Assembly (NCBI GenBank): GCA_034002405.1
Contig: JAVFAS010000103.1
Coordinates: 1-7,012 of the forward strand
Origin: SZUA-365 sp034002405
GTDB taxonomy: Bacteria > Bacteroidota > Ignavibacteria > SZUA-365
Reading direction: 5' to 3'
DNA length: 7,012 bases
Translations under genes and position numbers: made by a program
Notes under the pieces: generated by a model
What the model saw: the letters and a program-made list of their open reading frames with translations, nothing else
Told to the model about the DNA's origin: nothing
Database searches by the model: none
In this document: positions 1 to 4,966 of the stretch, piece after piece
Position numbering within the stretch: the first letter of the stretch is position 1
Layout: each line of letters begins with the position of its first letter

Positions 1-414
1 GTCGATCTGTTGCATGGGGCGATCGCGCCCGCGGGAGCGCGGCGCGTGATCACCGCGACCCCGAGCGGTCAGGTGCATGAAATGGGTGCGTTGCTGGCGG
101 GACTTGTCGCATCGACCGCGAACCATGCGGTGACGCATCTCGGCACGGATCTCCCGGCGGAAGAAATCGCGTTTGCCGCCCGAGATCTCGATGCCGCGGA
201 GGTGCTGCTCGGCATCGTGTATCCACCTGACGATCCACGCACGTTCGCGGAGCTCATCGAGCTCGTGCGTCTGCTTCCATCGCAGGTTGTCCTGGTTGTC
301 GGTGGTGCTTCCGCTCCCGCCTATCTCGCGCGCATCGAACACCCATCCCTCGTTCACCTCGAAAGCACGGCGGATCTCTGGGAGCATTTCGCCACACGCA
401 TCGCGGTCGATTGA
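1..414 (+). CDS. C-terminal part of a MerR/CarH-type regulator with a B12-binding domain (5' end outside window)
   Basis: The reading frame is open from base 1, so the gene starts upstream; the TTG at position 10 is an internal leucine and not a start. The visible ~137 residues form a Rossmann-like cobalamin-binding domain. They include PAGARRVITATPSGQVHEMG, in which the His codon at 76-78 lies in the H-x-x-G position that supplies the lower cobalt ligand, then HLGTDLPAEEI and, near the end, VVLVVGGASAP. This arrangement is typical of the C-terminal domain of MerR-family B12-dependent regulators (CarH/LitR type), which in known members repress genes in the dark and release DNA on light-driven adenosylcobalamin photolysis. 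The DNA-binding and helical-bundle domains would lie upstream, so light sensing is an inference from the family. A free-standing corrinoid protein or a methyltransferase B12 domain is less likely because the sequence before and around the His fits the regulator subfamily better. It converges on the pseudogene at 460-988; no clear terminator was seen in the 45-bp gap. Confidence 0.8.
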   Translation, partial: VDLLHGAIAPAGARRVITATPSGQVHEMGALLAGLVASTANHAVTHLGTDLPAEEIAFAARDLDAAEVLLGIVYPPDDPRTFAELIELVRLLPSQVVLVVGGASAPAYLARIEHPSLVHLESTADLWEHFATRIAVD

Positions 415-459
415 TCGCGGCGCGGTGAGGCCGAGAGAATCAGACCACGATATCGGATA

Positions 460-988
460 TCAGAGCAGACCGAAGGCGATGAGGATGAACGCGGGTCCGT
501 TGATGACCGCGTGAATGACCACGCCGGTCCAACTATTCTGGCGGCGCTGCGCGACGAAGGGAAGAATGAAGAGCAGCGGAAGCATGGTCACGAGCAGTTG
601 CCAGCCGAAGGCGATATGAAAACACGTCCATCCCAGGCACTGCGCCGCCCAGCATCGCCACCATCTGCATGACCAGACCGCTGCCCGCGCCGGCCGCGAC
701 GATGCCGCCGATGCTCCACCACCAGTCCCCGGCATTCATGCGTCGAAAGCGGAGGCGCTGGGTCCAAATCTCCGCCGGGAGAGGACGCTCGCGCCGCAGC
801 ATGAGCCATGCCGCGATCAGCATCGGGAGAAACACCCCGAGTCCGCCCACGACGAACCAGAAGAATATCGCTTCGACACCGCTGCTGCGGGACAGCCAGG
901 GGATGGTGCCATGGGTTTGGAGATACAGCAGCACGGCGAAGGGGAGAAAGACCGCAAGCGAGCGGACTGGAGGAAGGGGTTGCATCAT
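460..988 (-). pseudogene. CPBP-family intramembrane metalloprotease, disrupted by an internal deletion/frameshift
   Basis: Two overlapping minus-strand frames each carry part of one CPBP (Abi/Rce1-like) membrane protease. The N-terminal part reads from the double ATG at 988-983 (MMQPLPPVRSLAVF) through hydrophobic segments such as AIFFWFVVGGLGVFLPMLIA to GGAVPGMDVF near 620. The C-terminal part lies in another frame from about 621 to the TGA at 460. It reads CFHIAFGWQLL, then FVAQRRQNSW and VVIHAVING, matching the second histidine motif and the terminal H/N motif of the family. The family's EE-x-x-R catalytic block (of the form GEELWWRG...LPRQE), which normally stands just before the F-x-x-x/FH segment, is absent from both frames. 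The simplest reading is deletion of roughly 40-60 codons, not a multiple of three, with the junction around 616-632. Joined naively, the product would be ~175 residues, shorter than usual, and without its metal-site glutamates. It is very probably inactive. A sequencing or assembly error alone would not explain the missing block. Confidence 0.75.
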
Positions 989-1125
989 GTCGTCCCGGAA
1001 GATCGTGAATCCGTGCGACCGCAAGATAGGCGGAACGCAGGTTCCGGCGAAAGTACGGAAAGCGGGAAAAACGATCCCGTGAAAGTGGAAGGTCACGGTG
1101 CCGGTCCCATGAACAGACGCGGTCA

Positions 1126-1157
1126 TTTGAAAACGGGCGGGAGCCGGACTAAGTTGA
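1126..1157 (+). promoter_or_regulatory. Candidate Bacteroidota-type promoter for the serine dehydratase gene
   Basis: TTTG at 1126-1129 is followed after 20 nt by TAAGTTGA at 1150-1157, resembling the Bacteroidota -33 (TTTG) and -7 (TAnnTTTG) elements with their usual 19-21 nt spacing. Transcription would begin about 20 nt before the ATG at 1183. The -7 element has only two of the three T residues. A sigma70-like TTGACA at 1154-1159 also exists, but no good -10 box lies 16-18 nt after it. This is pattern matching only. Confidence 0.35.
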
Positions 1158-1182
1158 CAATGCACAGCTAACCGGAGATGCC

Positions 1183-2400
1183 ATGGAATCCATTCGCGAA
1201 TTGTACAAAATTGGGCAAGGTCCGTCGAGCAGTCACACGATCGGACCCCGTCGCGCGGCGGAGAAATTCCATGCGCGGCATCCCGAAGCAGCGGCCTATC
1301 GGGTCACACTGTATGGCAGTCTCGCCGCGACAGGAGAAGGACATCTCACCGACAGGGCCATTCGCAAGGCGCTCGCACCGGCCCCGGCGGAGTTTGTCTG
1401 GGAGCCCGAGACCGTGCTCGCGCGGCATCCCAACGGCATGTGCTTCGAGGCATTGAAATCGGATGGGGAGGTCCTCGATTCGTGGACGGTCTTCAGTGTC
1501 GGCGGCGGGCGCCTCGATGATGGCACGACGGAATCCCAACCACCGGCCGTGTACGAGTTCACCACCATGCGCGAGATCCTGCCCTGGTGCGAGTCGCACG
1601 GCGTGCATCTGTGGGAATACGTGGAGAAGTGCGAGGGAGAATCGGTCTGGGAATTTCTCGCCGATATATGGACGGCGATGAAAGCCGCCGTGCGTGCCGG
1701 ACTCGAGGAGGAAGGCGCGTTGCCGGGTCCGCTGCACTTGCAACGCAAGGCCGCGGCGTATTTCATCAAGGCGAAAAGTTTCAAGGGGTCACTGCGGCGT
1801 CGCTCCCTGGTGTTTGCCTACGCGCTCGCCGTGGCCGAGCACAACGCCGGAGGCGGGACCATCGTCACCGCACCCACCTGTGGTTCGAGCGGCGTGCTTC
1901 CCGCGGTGCTTTATTACCTGCAATCGCGGCATGGGTTCAGCGAGGCGAAAATCCTGCGCGCTCTTGCCACGGCCGGACTCATCGGCAATCTGGTGAAGAA
2001 AAATGCCTCGATTTCGGGTGCGGAAGTCGGTTGTCAGGGGGAAATCGGCACCGCCTGCGCAATGGCCGCCGCCGCGACCGTGCAGCTGTTCGGTGGAAGC
2101 GTGCGGCAGGTGGAATACGCCGCGGAAATGGGGCTGGAACACCACCTCGGGTTGACCTGCGATCCCGTGGCGGGACTCGTGCAGGTGCCCTGCATTGAGC
2201 GCAACGCCTTCGCGGCGTCCCGCGCGCTCGATGCGAACACCTTCGCCATCCTCTCCGACGGCAATCATCGCGTGAGCTTCGACCGCGTCGTCAAGACGAT
2301 GCGCGATACCGGGCATGATCTGCCGAGTCTCTACCGCGAAACGTCGACCGGCGGACTCGCGGTCAATGTCCGTTTGCCGGTGCGGAACACGGAACGGTAG
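1183..2400 (+). CDS. sdaA: L-serine dehydratase (L-serine ammonia-lyase), iron-sulfur dependent, single-chain
   Basis: The enzyme deaminates L-serine to pyruvate and ammonia in the cytoplasm using a [4Fe-4S] cluster. The 405-residue protein has the N-terminal beta-type domain (about 2-150) starting with the signature GPSSSHTIGP (13-22), and YGSLAATGEGHLTD (44-57). The alpha-type catalytic domain (about 160-400) contains GPLHLQRKA, APTCGSSGVLPAV (230-242), SISGAEVGCQGE (277-287), GLTCDPVAGLVQVPCIERN (323-341) and the family ending ETSTGGLAV. Cys284, Cys326 and Cys337 align with the three cluster ligands of E. coli SdaA, so the active site looks intact. The protein is shorter than E. coli SdaA (454 residues); the difference lies mainly in the N-terminal domain, as in many single-chain homologues. 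The start at 1183 is supported by GGAG at 1174-1177, 5 nt upstream, and by family alignment of MESIRELYKIG. It stands alone, divergent from the protease pseudogene and convergent with the racemase gene. Confidence 0.96.
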   Translation: MESIRELYKIGQGPSSSHTIGPRRAAEKFHARHPEAAAYRVTLYGSLAATGEGHLTDRAIRKALAPAPAEFVWEPETVLARHPNGMCFEALKSDGEVLDSWTVFSVGGGRLDDGTTESQPPAVYEFTTMREILPWCESHGVHLWEYVEKCEGESVWEFLADIWTAMKAAVRAGLEEEGALPGPLHLQRKAAAYFIKAKSFKGSLRRRSLVFAYALAVAEHNAGGGTIVTAPTCGSSGVLPAVLYYLQSRHGFSEAKILRALATAGLIGNLVKKNASISGAEVGCQGEIGTACAMAAAATVQLFGGSVRQVEYAAEMGLEHHLGLTCDPVAGLVQVPCIERNAFAASRALDANTFAILSDGNHRVSFDRVVKTMRDTGHDLPSLYRETSTGGLAVNVRLPVRNTER

Positions 2401-2451
2401 GATCTCGCGGTCGACAGTATTTGCGCGCTCGACGAAAAGCCGATGACTCCC

Positions 2452-2475
2452 GGGGAGATCGACGGGGAGATCGAG
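2452..2475. repeat. Short tandem repeat, two 12-bp units
   Basis: GGGGAGATCGAC at 2452-2463 is followed directly by GGGGAGATCGAG at 2464-2475, differing only in the last base. It lies in the 96-bp gap between the convergent serine dehydratase and racemase genes. No convincing hairpin with a T-run is present in this gap. The function is unknown and it may be simple slippage. Confidence 0.5.
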
Positions 2476-2496
2476 AAATCGTCGGTGGCCCCGCCG

Positions 2497-3624
2497 TCAC
2501 GTGCGCGATGTTGCAGGCGTTCCATCGGCAAGTGTCTTGGCGATGAATTTCGAACTCATCAGCCGGGCACAGCCCATGTAGCTCGGTGTGAATCGCAGCG
2601 TGTCTCCGACGTGATAGCGCTGCTGTCCGTCGGGACGTTGGTTGTCGCCGATTTCGAAGACGGTGACATCGGACGTTGTTCCGGCAAAACGGATGTTATT
2701 ATCTTTTGGAGTGATCTCATGGACGTCGACGTCGAGCAGGCCAAAGTCGACGATGGCACGGCAGTGCGTGTCGCCGGCGTCGGCGTGCGCCGGTACATCG
2801 GCCACGTGCCCGATGGCCGCATCGTTGATCACGCCGTCGGGGGTGCGTTCCTTCTCCTCGAGTTCGAGTATGTTCGCGCGGTATTCGAAGATGTTCGTCG
2901 AGAGGTTCCGGAAGCGCGTATTGTCGAGCGGTGAGGTGCCGAGAAACACCGCTTCTCCGATGCGGTAATGGTTGATGCTGTGGGGGATACGCCGGCTCCC
3001 GAGCAGTGGCAGGGTGATGGAGGATCCGCCGGAGATCAGGGGAAGTGTCCGATCGAACATCTGTTCCAGCAGCGCGCGATACAGCGAGAGCTGGATCATC
3101 TTGTCATACGTGGGTTCCACGCCGTGCATGCAGCCGAGATTGGTGCCGATGCCATGCACTTCGATATGTTCCATGGCGAACGCCTCGCGGTAGAAATCGA
3201 CGATATTCTCCCGCACGACGCCCTCGCGCAGTTCCCCCATTTCGACCATGACAATGACGCCGTGGCGGCGTCCTTCGGCGGCCGCGGCCGCATTGAGGAG
3301 ACGCAGGGTGGCGAGAGAACTGATCAGGGAGATGTCCGCATGGCGGACGATCGACGGCACGAGGTTTTGCGGCACGGGCTTGATGTACATCGTGGTGATG
3401 TCCGGGCGTAGTTCCTTGATCGTCTTGAGGCTGGAGAGCCGCGAATCACCGATGCTGTGCAGCGCGGCGGTCGCGGGGTGATCAAGGATGCGTCGGAGGG
3501 ATTCGCGATGGCCGCTGAGCACCTTCGAGATCAGTGTCCACTGCGCACCGTGTTTTCGCATCAGCACGTTGAGCTTTTCGATATTGTCGACGACGCGGTC
3601 GACATGGATGAGCAGTTCCGCCAC
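2497..3624 (-). CDS. PLP-dependent racemase of the alanine/ornithine racemase family
   Basis: A 375-residue fold-type III PLP enzyme (alanine racemase N-terminal barrel). Lys34 in WTLISKVLSG is in the place of the Schiff-base lysine. Other family blocks follow: IGDSRLSSLK (58-67), MVEMGELREGV (126-136), HGIGTNLGCMHGVEPT (157-172), SGGSSITLPLL (198-208) and INHYRIGEAVFLGTSPLDNT (217-236). The C-terminal beta domain has LLDVDVHEITPKDNNI and YHVGDTLRFTPSYMGCARLM. These match the ornithine/alanine racemase-like branch, not biosynthetic Alr. Members interconvert L- and D-amino acids; the substrate here cannot be told from sequence. The start is GTG at 3624-3622, preceded by GAGG (3633-3630) with a 5-nt spacer. 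It makes MAELLIHVDRVVDNI align with the usual family N-terminus, and no alternative in-frame ATG fits. The gene follows the GNAT gene after 2 nt, so the two are surely co-transcribed and probably translationally coupled. Confidence 0.88.
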   Translation of the reverse strand: MAELLIHVDRVVDNIEKLNVLMRKHGAQWTLISKVLSGHRESLRRILDHPATAALHSIGDSRLSSLKTIKELRPDITTMYIKPVPQNLVPSIVRHADISLISSLATLRLLNAAAAAEGRRHGVIVMVEMGELREGVVRENIVDFYREAFAMEHIEVHGIGTNLGCMHGVEPTYDKMIQLSLYRALLEQMFDRTLPLISGGSSITLPLLGSRRIPHSINHYRIGEAVFLGTSPLDNTRFRNLSTNIFEYRANILELEEKERTPDGVINDAAIGHVADVPAHADAGDTHCRAIVDFGLLDVDVHEITPKDNNIRFAGTTSDVTVFEIGDNQRPDGQQRYHVGDTLRFTPSYMGCARLMSSKFIAKTLADGTPATSRT

Positions 3625-3626
3625 GC

Positions 3627-4067
3627 TTACCTCGTCCAGCGCATTTCCGCGTATTTCGACGCGAAGCCCATGCGTTCATAGAGACGTTTGGCGGGATTGT
3701 CGTATTCCACGTGCAGTTTCACATCTCCATCGGCCTCCGCCAGCGCGCGATCGACCAGTTGCCGTCCGATACCGCGTCCGCGCAGCGATTCGTCGACCGC
3801 CACATACACGAGAATATTTTCCGGAATATAGCCCTGCATACCCGTCTTGTTCATGACGAGGGCGCCGACGAGGCGTTCGTCATCCGCGGCCGTGAGCACG
3901 AAGCCGCCCAGGCCGCCGTTGCGCCCGAACGCGAAGTCCAGGCATTTACCGATGGCATCCTTCGCGTCGCCGAAGCGTCCGAGATGTGTGTGCAGGAAAT
4001 CGATAAAGCGGTCACGGCCGACATGTTCGTCGAAAATGGAGTGGTCGTCATAGCGTGTGATAATCAT
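3627..4067 (-). CDS. GNAT-family N-acetyltransferase, first gene of the racemase operon
   Basis: A 146-residue acetyl-CoA-dependent N-acetyltransferase. The core motif A is ILVYVAVDESLRGRGIGRQL (85-104), with R96-G-R-G-I-G as the pyrophosphate-binding loop. Motif B is LHVEYDNPAKRLYERMGF (118-135), with Tyr130 at the usual general-acid position. The N-terminal half (MIITRYDDHSIFDEHVGRDR, then FLHTHLGRFGDAKDAIGKCLDFA) precedes strand GGFVLTAAD and the block NKTGMQGYIPEN (73-84). The start chosen is ATG 4067-4065. The frame is open to 4226, but the extra 53 residues look like non-coding translation and lack family similarity. The ribosome site is weak (GGAT about 4 nt upstream). The racemase gene begins 2 nt after its stop. 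The pairing suggests that the acetyltransferase acts on an amino acid or D-amino-acid product, or detoxifies one; this is inference and the acceptor is unknown. Confidence 0.88.
   Translation of the reverse strand: MIITRYDDHSIFDEHVGRDRFIDFLHTHLGRFGDAKDAIGKCLDFAFGRNGGLGGFVLTAADDERLVGALVMNKTGMQGYIPENILVYVAVDESLRGRGIGRQLVDRALAEADGDVKLHVEYDNPAKRLYERMGFASKYAEMRWTR
3630..3633 (-). promoter_or_regulatory. Ribosome binding site that fixes the GTG start of the racemase
   Basis: On the minus strand GAGG sits 5 nt before GTG (3624-3622) and inside the last codons of the acetyltransferase gene, whose TAA is at 3629-3627. The overlap of this site with the upstream coding end suggests translational coupling. 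Confidence 0.5.
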
Positions 4068-4209
4068 GAGTATCCGTTGCAGTGAGTGAAGGGAATCGAT
4101 GTCGCGCGGCATCCAACGCGCGGCGCCGATCGCGGCCATGGGGCGGATCGGGACGTCGGGGCTGGAATTGTCGAGTGAAAAAAGGGGATGGAACGCGGTG
4201 AAATTGTTT

Positions 4210-4219
4210 CTCGTACGAG
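4210..4219. other. 10-bp perfect palindrome upstream of the GNAT-racemase operon
   Basis: CTCGTACGAG is self-complementary and lies 143-152 bp upstream of the acetyltransferase start, in the 287-bp gene-free stretch 4068-4354 that separates this operon from the tRNA gene on the other strand. It could be an operator, but a single 10-bp palindrome in a GC-rich genome is weak evidence. Apart from this and the tRNA promoter candidate, I see nothing coding in this stretch. Confidence 0.25.
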
Positions 4220-4272
4220 CAATCAAAACACCAGAATATCCTCGATCGTTCCCGGCATCATCCGGCCCTGTT

Positions 4273-4302
4273 TTTGCAAAACTCGAAAAAGTCGTAGATT
4301 GG
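4273..4302 (+). promoter_or_regulatory. Candidate promoter for the tRNA-Ser gene
   Basis: TTTG at 4273-4276 and TAGATTGG at 4295-4302 are separated by 18 nt, close to the Bacteroidota -33/-7 arrangement (TTTG, 19-21 nt, TAnnTTTG). They lie in a locally AT-rich patch about 55-80 bp before the tRNA. Transcription would start near 4309, leaving a leader of about 45 nt to be removed by RNase P. The -7 motif has the same TAnnTTG form as the candidate before the serine dehydratase gene. Confidence 0.4.
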
Positions 4303-4354
4303 AATTCTTGCCATCGCCGTGGCAGGCAGGAGTGGAGGATAACGTATCAGACCC

Positions 4355-4442
<88 letters not shown>

Positions 4443-4445
4443 AGA

Positions 4446-4468
4446 CAAGGCCCCGAAACGGGGCCTTG
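4446..4468 (+). terminator. Strong hairpin directly after tRNA-Ser
   Basis: CAAGGCCCCG (4446-4455) and CGGGGCCTTG (4459-4468) form a perfect 10-bp, mostly GC stem with an AAA loop, starting 5 nt after the tRNA. The position and stability fit an intrinsic terminator. There is no T-run after it, so termination may be incomplete or the hairpin may act as a processing signal; the GIY-YIG ORF begins 30 nt downstream. Confidence 0.75.
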
Positions 4469-4691
4469 CGCATGTATCGCAATATGGGAGAATCGCGATG
4501 TACTATGTCTATGTTCTCTGGAGCGGGACGCTGCGGAAGCGTTATGTCGGATCGACGGAAGATTTGGACAAGCGGTTCGCGCAGCACAACGCTGGTGAAA
4601 GTGTGTTCACGAAGCGCGGCAAGCCGTGGAGGATGATTCACACCGAGCAGTATCCGACGCGGCGCTTCGTATATTTCTTCTTCCGCGGGCA

Positions 4692-4796
4692 ATCATCGGA
4701 CAACTCACCGCTGCGGAGCTGCCCTCCGGCGTGTACATGTACCGCCTGGATTGGAATGGCAACAGCATCGAACGCAGGATGGTTTTCCTGCGATAA
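4692..4796 (+). pseudogene. 3' remnant of a T9SS-sorted protein (sorting-domain tail only)
   Basis: In the frame ending at TAA 4794-4796, the sequence IIGQLTAAELPSGVYMYRL continues as DWNGNSIERRMVFLR and stops. The pattern L-x-x-G-V-Y-x-Y-R-L, then a polar turn, then R-x-M-V-F-L-R at the extreme C-terminus is the end of a type-A T9SS sorting domain or FlgD-like Ig module, as in many secreted Bacteroidota proteins. No start codon, ribosome site or body of such a gene precedes it; the frame upstream merges into the truncated GIY-YIG gene. It is therefore an orphan tail left by a deletion or recombination whose junction lies between about 4663 and 4692. It is not a copy of the tail of the gene at 4967-6580, which ends differently (IELRKLLVE). 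Confidence 0.65.
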
Positions 4797-4866
4797 CTCA
4801 CCCTGGAATCTGCATGCGACGATCTTCGGGACATCCGGCGGATTCAGGAGTGGGACATCATCTCCG

Positions 4867-4891
4867 CCGAGCTGTTTGCATTCCAGCTCGG
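4867..4891. repeat. 8-bp inverted repeat between the T9SS remnant and the next gene
   Basis: CCGAGCTG (4867-4874) and CAGCTCGG (4884-4891) are perfectly complementary around a 9-nt loop. The repeat lies 70 bp after the stop of the T9SS remnant and 75 bp before the next start codon. It could be the old terminator of the remnant gene, but no T-run follows. The stretch 4797-4966 otherwise shows no recognisable gene. Confidence 0.4.
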
Positions 4892-4966
4892 ATGGAGGTG
4901 GAAGGAATTTCTTCTGGATTGATGGGTCAACATGGACGGCACATCACGCACAAATGCGAGGGCAAC

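Noticed and set aside
449..461. GATATC-G-GATATC near the end of the CPBP pseudogene as a possible terminator
   Set aside because: The stem is short and AT-rich with a one-base loop if folded; it is more likely a chance repeat of a palindromic hexamer.
989..1165. 59-residue N-terminal extension of the CPBP frame
   Set aside because: It would overlap the divergent promoter region and is not protein-like; the ATG pair at 988-983 precedes the first membrane segment.
1296..2316. Long minus-strand and alternative-frame ORFs within the serine dehydratase gene
   Set aside because: These are shadows of a fully conserved coding sequence with all its motifs in the plus-strand frame.
4068..4226. 53-residue N-terminal extension of the GNAT protein
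   Set aside because: The extension has no family similarity, and the ATG at 4067 begins at the expected GNAT N-terminus.
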